DNA from: Oscillospiraceae bacterium MB08-C2-2
Lineage (GTDB): Bacteria; Bacillota; Clostridia; Oscillospirales; Ruminococcaceae
Assembly (NCBI GenBank): GCA_035621215.1
Contig: CP141729.1
Location: 270,944 to 334,943 of the forward strand
Length of the DNA: 64,000 nt
Direction: 5' to 3'
Shown: one piece after another, positions 24,606-32,074 of the stretch
How the letters are laid out: every line of letters starts with the position of its first letter
Position numbering within the stretch: position 1 is the first letter of the stretch
Translations under genes and position numbers: made by a program
Notes under the pieces: generated by a model
The model's input: the letters and a program-made list of their open reading frames with translations, nothing else
Database searches by the model: none
What the model was told of the DNA's origin: nothing

Positions 24606-25300
24606 TGCGCACTCCTCCCTTCCACCTGCTTACGGCCCAAGGTGAGCAAAGCCACCATCAGCACCATGGCAGGCAGTATAAAGTGGTCTGGCCCGAAAAT
24701 AGCAAGACAAACAGCCGAGCCGCCAAGGCCGATGAGAGCAGGGAGGCGGTTGTGCTTTGCTCTAAATTGCTCGGCAAAAATGGAGGCGAAAAGAGCGGTC
24801 ATCACAAATTCGATGCCCTGTGTGTTAAAGGAAAGCTGAGAGCCCAATAATCCTCCCAATATACAGCCCAGAATCCAATAAAGCTGGTCTAAAAGTGAGA
24901 TGTAGAAATAAAAGAGAGGCTTGGAGGCGTTTTCCGGCGGCGGGGTGGAATACAGCAGGGAAAAGGTCTCGTCGGTGAGAGAGAAGACCAGATAGGGCTT
25001 GAGCTTGCCGGTATCCCGAAAGCGCTCCAGCATGGAAAAGCCATAAAAGATGTGCCGGGCATTGACCATTAAAGTGATCAATAGAGTTTTCAGGGGTGCG
25101 AAAGCGTTGGTCAGCAGGTTAACTGCCACAAACTGCATGGAGCCTGCATAAACGGTGATCCCCATTAATCCTGCCCATAGAAAATTATAGCCTTGGCTTT
25201 GCAGAAGAATCCCGAAAGCCATCCCCATGAATATGTAGCCGGTCATAACCGGTATGGTTTGAGAAAAGCAATATTTTAAGAGCCCCCTGTGTTTCATCAT
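24602..25300 (-). CDS. azlC: branched-chain amino acid permease (AzlC family)
   Basis: The 232-residue polytopic protein matches AzlC: SQTIPVMTGYIFMGMAFGIL near residue 13, AGSMQFVAVNLL near 52, LMVNARHIFYGFSMLERF near 75 and FSLTDETFSLL near 106. It is the large subunit of the AzlCD exporter, which in B. subtilis gives resistance to 4-azaleucine. The ATG follows GAGGTGA. It has its own promoter about 70 bases upstream and forms a two-gene operon with azlD. Confidence 0.92.
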   Translation of the reverse strand: MMKHRGLLKYCFSQTIPVMTGYIFMGMAFGILLQSQGYNFLWAGLMGITVYAGSMQFVAVNLLTNAFAPLKTLLITLMVNARHIFYGFSMLERFRDTGKLKPYLVFSLTDETFSLLYSTPPPENASKPLFYFYISLLDQLYWILGCILGGLLGSQLSFNTQGIEFVMTALFASIFAEQFRAKHNRLPALIGLGGSAVCLAIFGPDHFILPAMVLMVALLTLGRKQVEGRSAQ

Positions 25301-25369
25301 TCACCTCGCTGAAATAAAAGATGTCGATTTTTCCGGCATTTTGTCGGAAGCAAGCAGTCAGCACTGAAC

Positions 25370-25398
25370 AGTATACAGAATTTGCACAGTAAAAACAA
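25370..25398 (-). promoter_or_regulatory. promoter of azlCD
   Basis: Minus-strand TTGTTT (25393-25398), 17-nt spacer, TATACT (25370-25375). Confidence 0.55.
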
Positions 25399-25461
25399 GG
25401 TCGCACATCCTTAAAAAGTAGCTATACCCTCTCTTTATAACGGAAAAAGCCTTTTGTGAGC

Positions 25462-25490
25462 GAATTTGTGCCCCCAGCAGGACATATATT
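25462..25490 (+). promoter_or_regulatory. possible sigma-E-like sporulation promoter of the polysaccharide deacetylase gene
   Basis: GAATT (25462-25466), 16 nt, CATATATT (25483-25490) partly resembles the sigma-E pattern (-10 CATACA-like). It lies 33 nt before the start codon. Sporulation deacetylases of this kind are usually mother-cell controlled, but the match is imperfect. Confidence 0.3.
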
Positions 25491-25523
25491 GTAGCATAGT
25501 AGGAGAGAGGGAAGGGTGCTGGT

Positions 25524-26303
25524 ATGCTATATAATTCTGAAAAGCTGTTTAAAAAAGCCGCTGTTATTTTAAGCGCAGCTCTGCTTTTGCAGTTGGGTCT
25601 CCTTATATATGGGGGATACAGGCGGGTGGTTGCGACTCAGGCTTCTTCAAAGCCGTTGCCCATTTATTCCGTGGAAACGGATCAGAAAGCGGTGGCCTTG
25701 GGGATCAACTGTGCTTGGGATAACGCAGATATTCCCCAGCTGATTGATATTCTGGAAAAGGCAAAGGTGAAAGCCACCTTTTTTGTGGCTGGCACTTGGT
25801 GTGATGATTACCCGGAATCGGTAAAGGCACTGGCGCAGGCCGGGCATGAAATCGGGAGTCATTCCGATAACCACAAAGATATGGCGAAGATGACCCCCGA
25901 GGAAATCTTAAACCAGATTCACCGCTCAGAGGAGAAGATTACTGCCCTGACAGGGGAACGGCCCACACTGTTTCGGACCCCTTCCGGCAGCTACAGCGAT
26001 GAGGTTATCACACTGCTGGTGCAGGAGGGTTATTATCCAATTCAGTGGGATTGCGACAGTGTAGACTGGAAAAATCCCTCCCCTGAGGAAATGGTAACCA
26101 AAATTATGGATAAGGCAGGGAACGGCTCCATTATGCTGTTCCATTCGGGAGCGAAAAACACACCCGAGGCCTTGCCACAAGTGATTGCCGCTCTGCAAAA
26201 GAAGGGGCTGAAGGTGGTTCCGGTCTCCCAGTTGATTCACAAGGGGCCTTATGTGGTGGATTACACAGGCAGGCAAAGCCCTCTGGTTTCAAAATCCAAG
26301 TAA
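25524..26303 (+). CDS. membrane-anchored polysaccharide deacetylase family protein (PdaB-like), catalytic Asp replaced
   Basis: This 259-residue protein has an N-terminal signal-anchor (about 10-30) and a NodB-homology CE4 domain. Motif 2 is intact (HEIGSHSDNHKDM, metal-binding His pair). Motif 3 is RTPSGSYS, motif 4 WDCDSVDW and motif 5 IMLFHSG with its catalytic-site His. Motif 1, however, reads ALGINCAWDN where relatives have an ALTFDxAW-like sequence, so the Asp that acts as general base in the family is Asn. The enzyme may be inactive or altered. Relatives trim acetyl groups from peptidoglycan during spore cortex formation. The gene precedes ispD with an independent promoter between them. 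Confidence 0.85.
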   Translation: MLYNSEKLFKKAAVILSAALLLQLGLLIYGGYRRVVATQASSKPLPIYSVETDQKAVALGINCAWDNADIPQLIDILEKAKVKATFFVAGTWCDDYPESVKALAQAGHEIGSHSDNHKDMAKMTPEEILNQIHRSEEKITALTGERPTLFRTPSGSYSDEVITLLVQEGYYPIQWDCDSVDWKNPSPEEMVTKIMDKAGNGSIMLFHSGAKNTPEALPQVIAALQKKGLKVVPVSQLIHKGPYVVDYTGRQSPLVSKSK

Positions 26304-26355
26304 AAAGGTTTGGCAGCTTTCTGCTATATGGTGTATACCCCTGGGCAGTCTTGTA

Positions 26356-26364
26356 TGTTATACT
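26356..26364 (+). promoter_or_regulatory. extended -10 promoter upstream of ispD
   Basis: TGTTATACT (26356-26364) is an extended -10 element without a clear -35 box, 69 bases before ispD. Confidence 0.35.
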
Positions 26365-26432
26365 AAGTGATATAAAGGGCTGTTTCCGAAAGGGGCACCC
26401 AGGATCTTAACAATACAAAGGATGGTGAGAAT

Positions 26433-27170
26433 ATGCTTTCCTTTCTGAAGAAGGAGAAGCCCCCCATTGTAACGGCTATTATTGTTTCAGCGGGCTCCTC
26501 CTCCCGGATGCAGGGTGTGGATAAGCAGTGGCTGGAGTTGGATGGAGAGCCGGTGCTTTCCCGCTCCATTGCGGCGTTTCAGGCCTGTGAGCCGGTGACC
26601 CGGATTGTGGTGGTCACCCGGGAGGATGCGGTTCCCGATGTGTATGCCATGGTGCAGGATTGCGGCTTTAATAAGGTTTTCAGCGTTGTAAGCGGGGGTG
26701 AAACCCGCCAAAAGTCGGTGAAAAACGGTGTGGAGGCGGCAGGCGGCGATACCGCTTATTTTGCCATTCACGATGGAGCCCGCCCCCTGGTGGAGCAGGA
26801 AACCATTCTTGCCTGTCTGGAAAAGGCTATGGAGTGCGGAGGGGCAGCGGCGGGGGTACCGGTCAAGGATACCATTAAGGTGTGCGGCCCCGATGGTCGT
26901 GTTCTTTCCACGCCTCAGCGCAGCGGCTTGTATGCTGTGCAGACACCCCAGATTTTTGAGGCGGCCCTTTTCCGCCACGCCATTTTCATGGCAGATGCGG
27001 CCGGGCATACTTTCACCGATGACTGCCAGCTGGTGGAGCAATCCGGCAAGCAGGTGTATATTACCCCCGGCAGCTACTCCAACCTGAAAATTACCACTCC
27101 TGAGGATGTGGCGGTTGCCGAGGCAATCTTATTTGCGCAGAGGGAGGGGATACCGGGATGGCGAATATAA
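26433..27170 (+). CDS. ispD: 2-C-methyl-D-erythritol 4-phosphate cytidylyltransferase
   Basis: This is the third enzyme of the MEP isoprenoid pathway, joining CTP and MEP to give CDP-ME. The 245-residue protein shows the nucleotide-binding start [20 protein letters not shown] near residue 15, the [16 protein letters not shown] region near 85, HDGARPLV near 113, and VKDTIK with TPQIF in the second half, all family hallmarks. It overlaps ispF by 13 bases, the common ispDF arrangement. The ATG follows GGATGGTGAG. Confidence 0.95.
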   Translation: MLSFLKKEKPPIVTAIIVSAGSSSRMQGVDKQWLELDGEPVLSRSIAAFQACEPVTRIVVVTREDAVPDVYAMVQDCGFNKVFSVVSGGETRQKSVKNGVEAAGGDTAYFAIHDGARPLVEQETILACLEKAMECGGAAAGVPVKDTIKVCGPDGRVLSTPQRSGLYAVQTPQIFEAALFRHAIFMADAAGHTFTDDCQLVEQSGKQVYITPGSYSNLKITTPEDVAVAEAILFAQREGIPGWRI

Positions 27171-27667
27171 GGATTGGGCACGGTTACGACGTTCACCGGC
27201 TGGTACCGGATCGCAGGCTGATTTTGGCCGGAGTGGAAATCCCCTATGAGCGGGGGCTTCTCGGCCATTCCGATGCCGATGTTCTGGCTCATGCCATCAG
27301 CGACAGCCTACTGGGTGCACTGGCTCTGGGTGATATCGGGCGGCATTTCCCCGACAGCGACCCTGCCTTTAAGGATGCAGACAGCATGGAGCTGCTTGCT
27401 CATTGTTTTGGTTTGATTCGGCAAAAAGGCTATGCTTTGGGGAATCTGGATGCCACCATTGTGGCGCAGGCGCCCAAGATGCTGCCCTATCTGGAGCAGA
27501 TGACAGCAAAGCTGGCGGTTGTTTTAGAAGCAGACCCTTCGCAGATTAATTTAAAGGCTACCACTGAGGAGGGGATGGGCTTTACCGGACAAGGTGAGGG
27601 CATGGCGGCTCATTGTGTCTGCCTGCTGGAAAAAAAGTCTGGCACTGCTCCTCATTGGGCAAGATAA
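27158..27667 (+). CDS. ispF: 2-C-methyl-D-erythritol 2,4-cyclodiphosphate synthase
   Basis: IspF cyclises CDP-ME 2-phosphate to MEcPP in the MEP pathway. The 169-residue protein has the metal site DVH in GHGYDVHRL (residues 7-15), the second site [17 protein letters not shown] near 38, [13 protein letters not shown] near 56 and the C-terminal [16 protein letters not shown]. It acts as a trimer in the cytosol. It is translationally coupled to ispD by overlap. Confidence 0.95.
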   Translation: MANIRIGHGYDVHRLVPDRRLILAGVEIPYERGLLGHSDADVLAHAISDSLLGALALGDIGRHFPDSDPAFKDADSMELLAHCFGLIRQKGYALGNLDATIVAQAPKMLPYLEQMTAKLAVVLEADPSQINLKATTEEGMGFTGQGEGMAAHCVCLLEKKSGTAPHWAR

Positions 27668-28063
27668 AGGTGAGCAACATCGCCATAGCCTGTTTTCCGA
27701 CTGCCTGATTTTTCTGGAGTCAACTCCTTTTCATGTATGAATACCACTTTTCGTGCCGGAATGGCTTAGTGCAGGGGCTATGGGGGCATATGCTCCCATG
27801 TTGCTTGTTGGCCTTTTTAGGCATATTCAGACAGTGAACACCTCCAAGCCTTACAGCATAAACTGTTAAAGCGACTTTCTATTTTTTGCGGTGCCTTGAA
27901 AAGTCTCTGTGGAAGATTCTTCGACGCCGGCACCCCGCTATTTTCAATCTGCCTTTTACTCCGAGTTGGAATGGCTGCATCCTTTTTCGGCGGATAAGGG
28001 CATATTGGTTTTTTAGGGGGGAATAGCAAATTCGCTTTATTCCCAGTATGTGAGGTGACGCAG
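27668..28063. other. intergenic stretch without a recognised gene
   Basis: I see no supported coding region here. It contains a near-palindrome around ATGGGGGCATATGCTCCCAT (27779-27798) and, just before the DUF3343 gene, a hairpin GGGAATA-GC...GC-TT-TATTCCC (about 28019-28043) that could influence translation. No terminator for ispF with a T-run is obvious. Confidence 0.5.
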
Positions 28064-28288
28064 GTGCAAAAGCACTTTATTTATTTAACGTCGGTGACCT
28101 ATGCGGTTCGAGGGCAGCGGCTTCTGGCTCAAAGTGGTATTGTAACCAAGGTGAGCAAGGATACGGTTAATATTCGCAAGTATGGCTGTGGATATGGGCT
28201 GGAGCTGCGGGGAGACCCCAGCACAGCGGTTCAGCTTCTGCAGCAGGCAGGTATACGAGTGGTGGAAGTTGTAAACATGGGGATGTGA
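28064..28288 (+). CDS. DUF3343 family protein (putative Se/S carrier-like)
   Basis: The protein of about 74 residues matches DUF3343, short cytosolic proteins that commonly sit beside cysteine desulfurase-like and selenium-related genes. Visible pattern: FIYLTSVTYAVRGQRLLAQSG, VRKYGCGYGLELRG-like core (here NIRKYGCGYGLELRGD), and LQQAGIRVVEVV. The single Cys in KYGCGYG could carry sulfur or selenium (inference from context). The start is GTG at 28064 after GAGGTGACG; an alternative GTG is at 28055. A desulfurase-like gene follows 307 bases downstream, after a terminator and a structured region, so co-transcription is not assured. Confidence 0.78.
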   Translation: MQKHFIYLTSVTYAVRGQRLLAQSGIVTKVSKDTVNIRKYGCGYGLELRGDPSTAVQLLQQAGIRVVEVVNMGM

Positions 28289-28313
28289 TTCTGCCAAAAG
28301 GCGGAATCCTTTT
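28287..28313 (+). terminator. terminator overlapping the DUF3343 stop codon
   Basis: GATTCTGCC pairs with GGCGGAATC (one T-G pair), loop AAAA, followed by CTTTT. It overlaps the TGA stop codon of the DUF3343 gene. Confidence 0.65.
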
Positions 28314-28484
28314 GAATCGAATGATCTGGAATTTGGCAGGCCGCTGGCCCAAAAAGCGGCAGCCGCATCCGCAGGCCGAAAGCCCCGGCCTTTATACTCA
28401 TAATAGCTTCAAAACTGTTATGCAATTTTAAAGCTGCGGTCTTTGCCCGCAAACACGCATAGCGTGCGGATGAGTATGAAGCCG

Positions 28485-28555
28485 GTATAGACCGCCCATG
28501 GCGGTTAGCGGCGATTGCCGCTGTTTAAAACCGCATTGCGGTTTTAAACCTATAC
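28485..28555. other. three-arm (four-way junction) intergenic structure
   Basis: An outer stem GTATAG/CTATAC (28485-28490 with 28550-28555) encloses three abutting hairpins. These are ACCGCC-CAT-GGCGGT (28491-28505), AGCGGC-GATT-GCCGCT (28507-28522) and a 12-bp arm GTTTAAAACCGC/GCGGTTTTAAAC (28523-28549). Only one base (28506) is unpaired at the junction. Upstream, 28290-28484 holds further inverted repeats (GCCGC/GCGGC, AGGCCG/CGGCCT, CACGC/GCGTG). It may be a structured RNA, a recombination substrate or an intergenic repeat; no coding function is visible. Confidence 0.6.
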
Positions 28556-28595
28556 AACTATAAGCCTTGTGTCTTGTGGCAGAAGGGAGTATTCC

Positions 28596-29735
28596 ATGAT
28601 TTATTTTGACAATGGGGCAACCACATTCCCGAAGCCACAGTCCGTTCATAGGGCAGTGGGAGAGGCTCTGACACGCTATGGTGCCAACCCCGGCCGCAGC
28701 GGGCATCAGATGTCTCTTCAAACCGCTATCAAGGTTTATGACAGCCGGGAAGCGGCAGCACAGCTTTTGGGAGCGGGAGCGGTAGAGGATGTAGTTTTCA
28801 CCCAAAACTGTACCCAGGCATTGAACATCGCCATCAAAGGGGTGCTGCGGCAGGGAGATCATGTGATCATTTCCGATCTGGAGCACAACTCAGTTCTGCG
28901 CCCTATCCACACCCTTGCGGAAAGAGGGATCATCACCTATTCGGTGGCAAGCACCGCACAGGATGATGAAGAGACCGTGGCGGCCTTTGAAAATCGGATC
29001 CGCCCCAATACCCGGCTCATTATCTGTACCCACGGTTCCAACGTGTTTGGAATTCGTCTGCCCATTGAAAAGCTGGGCCAGCTGTGCCATAAAAAGGATA
29101 TCCTTTTTATGGTGGATGGCGCCCAGACAGCCGGTGTAGCGGAAATTGACGTAACCAAAATGGGGATCGATTTTTTCTGCACGGCAGGACATAAAAGCCT
29201 TTACGGGCCTTCCGGAACCGGGCTTTTGATTACACCTCTTGGCAATGTGCTGGAAACCGTGATGGAAGGCGGAACCGGCACCCGTTCCATGGAATACAGC
29301 CAACCGGAGAGTATGCCGGACCGGCTGGAAAGCGGAACGGTGAACACCATGGGGATTCTGGGGCTGGGCGCCGGGATCGGTTATGTAAAGCAAAAAGGCA
29401 TCCAAAATATTTACAATCAGGAGATGGCGGTGGGAGAAACCATTTTCAATCGCCTGAGCCGTATGAATAATATTCTCTTATATACCAATACCTTTGAAAG
29501 AGGAAAGCACCTGCCGGTTATTTCCTTTAATATTGAAGGTGTTTCTTCCGAAGAGACAGTTGCCAAACTGGATCAGCAGGGCTTTGCACTGCGGGGCGGA
29601 TTTCACTGCTCACCCCTTGCTCATCAAAAAATGGGGACTGACCAAACCGGCACAGCCCGCATCAGCATAGGCTCCTTTAACACAAGGGAGCAGGCCGAGA
29701 AACTGTGCATGGCTATAAAAAAAGTTGCGGGTTAG
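28596..29735 (+). CDS. cysteine desulfurase-like class V aminotransferase
   Basis: The 379-residue PLP enzyme matches the SufS/CsdA-like subgroup: MIYFDNGATTFPKPQSVHRAV at the start, ENCTQALNIAIKG-type sequence (here QNCTQALNIAIKG), the pre-Lys VDGAQTAGV, PLP Lys in CTAGHKSLYGPSG near residue 204, and catalytic Cys in RGGFHCSPLAHQ near 340. Such enzymes release sulfur or selenium from cysteine or selenocysteine. The ATG at 28596 follows AGAAGGGAG. The nearby DUF3343 gene supports a sulfur or selenium delivery role in place of general Fe-S assembly, for which no other suf/isc genes are present here. Confidence 0.88.
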   Translation: MIYFDNGATTFPKPQSVHRAVGEALTRYGANPGRSGHQMSLQTAIKVYDSREAAAQLLGAGAVEDVVFTQNCTQALNIAIKGVLRQGDHVIISDLEHNSVLRPIHTLAERGIITYSVASTAQDDEETVAAFENRIRPNTRLIICTHGSNVFGIRLPIEKLGQLCHKKDILFMVDGAQTAGVAEIDVTKMGIDFFCTAGHKSLYGPSGTGLLITPLGNVLETVMEGGTGTRSMEYSQPESMPDRLESGTVNTMGILGLGAGIGYVKQKGIQNIYNQEMAVGETIFNRLSRMNNILLYTNTFERGKHLPVISFNIEGVSSEETVAKLDQQGFALRGGFHCSPLAHQKMGTDQTGTARISIGSFNTREQAEKLCMAIKKVAG

Positions 29736-29737
29736 CA

Positions 29738-29765
29738 TTGAATTAACGGCTCTATGTGATACAAT
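29738..29765 (+). promoter_or_regulatory. promoter of cdaA-cdaR
   Basis: TTGAAT (29738-29743), 16-nt spacer, TACAAT (29760-29765), about 64 nt before cdaA. Confidence 0.55.
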
Positions 29766-29828
29766 AGTATTTATAGATTAATAAAGAGGCTCTCCCAAGG
29801 GGGATGCCCGGCACGGAGGACGTTACCG

Positions 29829-30719
29829 ATGGTCGAATTGCAGACGATGCTGAGCAATTTAATAGCCAATTTCAACAGTATCCTCAAGACCATCAAATTA
29901 AAGGATATTATTGATATACTTGTCATTGCCTATCTGCTGTTTCAAGCCTTTAAGCTGGTGCGTGAAACAAGGGCCATGCAGCTCGTTAAAGGTATTATGG
30001 CAATTTTGCTGCTTTATTTTATTTCCAGCCCCAGTCTTTTAAATATGATTGCCCTGCATTTTGTGATACAGAACATTCTGGCTGTTGGGCTTATTGCTTT
30101 TGTGGTGCTTTTTCAGCCGGAAATGCGCCGGGCGCTGGAGCATGTGGGGCGCACAAAGCTCGGGGATCTTGCTCATTTTGGGGATAGCTCGGAGCAGGCC
30201 AGAGCAGAACAGGAACGCATGGTTACTGTAGTCTGTGAGGCGGCTTCTGTGCTTTCCAGCCAGAAAACAGGCGCACTTATGGTGATTGAGCGCCAGACAC
30301 GTTTGGGTGAGATTATCAACACCGGCACAGTGGTGGATGCATACCCTTCTACCGAACTGATCTGCAACCTGTTTTTCATCAATTCCCCCCTTCATGATGG
30401 CGCCATGGTTTTTAGAGGTACAAGAATTTATGCGGCTGGGTGCTTTCTGCCGCTTTCCAACAATATGGAGATCAGCCGGGAGCTGGGAACCCGCCACCGG
30501 GCCGCTTTGGGTATGAGCGAGGTTTCGGATGCGGTGATTGTGGTGGTTTCGGAAGAAACCGGCGCTATTTCGGTGGCCCTTGAATCCAAGCTGCAGCGCA
30601 AGCTTTCGGTGAAAAATCTGGATCGCCTGCTGCGTGCCAAGCTTTTGGGAAATACTGCGGAGGAAGCGGCCGCCCAGCCTAAAAAGCGCTTTCCTTTCTG
30701 GAAGGGGAAAAGCAAATGA
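29829..30719 (+). CDS. cdaA: diadenylate cyclase CdaA
   Basis: CdaA makes the second messenger cyclic di-AMP from two ATP at the membrane. The 296-residue protein has three N-terminal transmembrane helices (about 22-95) and a DAC domain (about 105-265) containing the active-site LHDGAMVFRG near residue 188 and GTRHRAALGMSE near 220, both intact (DGA and RHR). The C-terminus is basic and lysine-rich. It overlaps cdaR, its known regulator, by an ATGA junction. The usual third gene glmM does not follow. Confidence 0.95.
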   Translation: MVELQTMLSNLIANFNSILKTIKLKDIIDILVIAYLLFQAFKLVRETRAMQLVKGIMAILLLYFISSPSLLNMIALHFVIQNILAVGLIAFVVLFQPEMRRALEHVGRTKLGDLAHFGDSSEQARAEQERMVTVVCEAASVLSSQKTGALMVIERQTRLGEIINTGTVVDAYPSTELICNLFFINSPLHDGAMVFRGTRIYAAGCFLPLSNNMEISRELGTRHRAALGMSEVSDAVIVVVSEETGAISVALESKLQRKLSVKNLDRLLRAKLLGNTAEEAAAQPKKRFPFWKGKSK

Positions 30720-31984
30720 AATCCTTTTCGTTTAAAAAGCTTTTCGAAAATGACCGGGTCATCGTTGTTCTTTCCATTTTGGCCGCCTGTTTTTGCTGGC
30801 TGCTGGTGGTTACCACCAACAATACCAAAACCAACCAGACCATCCGGGGTGTCCCGGTGGATTTGGAGATTCAATCCACTGCGGTGAGCGCCATGGGGCT
30901 GAATGTGATCGAGGGCGGAGACACCAAAGTGGATGTAACCGTTTATGGTGATCGTTCTGTAATCGGCCAACTTAAACCGGAGGATCTGCACATCACGGCC
31001 CGCATGAGTGATGTGGTGGGGCAGGGTACCTATGACTTGGAGGTTCGGCCGGTTACCACAGACAGCGACTTTGAATATGTTCAGTTTTCACCCGGAACCA
31101 TCCGTATCAAATTTGATCAGCTGGTTACCCGCAAGTTTAAGATTGAGCAAATTATCAACGGTATTTCGGTATCACCGGGCTATATTCTGGATCAGCAGCA
31201 GCAGTATGCGAATCCTGCCGAGGTGGAGATCACCGGCCCTAAGGTGGAGCTGGATAAAATCGATAAATGTGTTGTGGTGGCTGAGCTTGAGGAGCCTTTG
31301 GAAAAATCTTATGTGACAGATTTGCCCATTCAGCTTTGGGATGCCAACGGCAACACCATTAATTCGGATGATAAGCACCTGACCATCAACCATTCGGAAT
31401 CCCAGCTGGTGATCCCTGTATTGAAATACAAAGAAATGCCGCTGGTGGTGGAATATCTGAATGTGCCTTCCGGATTCCCGCTGGAGGAGCTTTCTCCCAC
31501 ACTTTCGGATGAGATTGTTGAGTTGGCTGGCCCTGCCGGTATTATTGATGCTCTTTCTGAAATCCGGTTGGGTTATATTGATATGAAGTATCTGGATTTG
31601 GATCGAGCAAGCTATACTTTTGATCTGGAGATGCCTTCTACCCAGTTTGTCAATTTGGATAACATCAACAGCGTAACGGTGACCTTTGATCTGGAGGATT
31701 TCAGCGAATCCTATTTCAACATCACCGACATCAAGATGGTGAATATCCCCAACAACTTTGATATTAAGCTGGTTTCCACTTATATCTACAATGTAAAGTT
31801 TGTGGGAGACCCGGAGGTTCTGCGGAATTTATCAGCCGGAGATATTGTGGCAGAGATCGATTTTTCCCAGCGTACCGTTACCACTGGGCAATATAAGGTG
31901 CCGGTCAATGTTAGTGTCCCTTCTAAGGGCCTTGTCTGGGCAGTGGGAGATCAAAGCGCTGTGATACAGGTTACTGAGAAGTAA
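30716..31984 (+). CDS. cdaR: CdaR, YbbR-domain regulator of CdaA
   Basis: The 422-residue protein has one N-terminal membrane anchor (about 16-35, FSILAACFCWLLVV-like) and an extracytoplasmic part built of four YbbR repeats of about 80-90 residues. Each has the NxxxxGVPV/VTVxG style strands, for example IRGVPVDLEIQ, VDVTVYGDRSVI, AEVEITGPKVELDKI and IVELAGPAGIIDALSEI. CdaR binds and modulates CdaA in other Firmicutes. Its ATG lies within the end of cdaA. Confidence 0.93.
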   Translation: MKSFSFKKLFENDRVIVVLSILAACFCWLLVVTTNNTKTNQTIRGVPVDLEIQSTAVSAMGLNVIEGGDTKVDVTVYGDRSVIGQLKPEDLHITARMSDVVGQGTYDLEVRPVTTDSDFEYVQFSPGTIRIKFDQLVTRKFKIEQIINGISVSPGYILDQQQQYANPAEVEITGPKVELDKIDKCVVVAELEEPLEKSYVTDLPIQLWDANGNTINSDDKHLTINHSESQLVIPVLKYKEMPLVVEYLNVPSGFPLEELSPTLSDEIVELAGPAGIIDALSEIRLGYIDMKYLDLDRASYTFDLEMPSTQFVNLDNINSVTVTFDLEDFSESYFNITDIKMVNIPNNFDIKLVSTYIYNVKFVGDPEVLRNLSAGDIVAEIDFSQRTVTTGQYKVPVNVSVPSKGLVWAVGDQSAVIQVTEK

Positions 31985-32074
31985 AGTATAGGCTTTTACA
32001 GGATATGAGGATATACAGCGGCGGCGCAGCCCATGTTGGGAGGCGCCGCCACTATGTTGAAAGGATGTATACAA

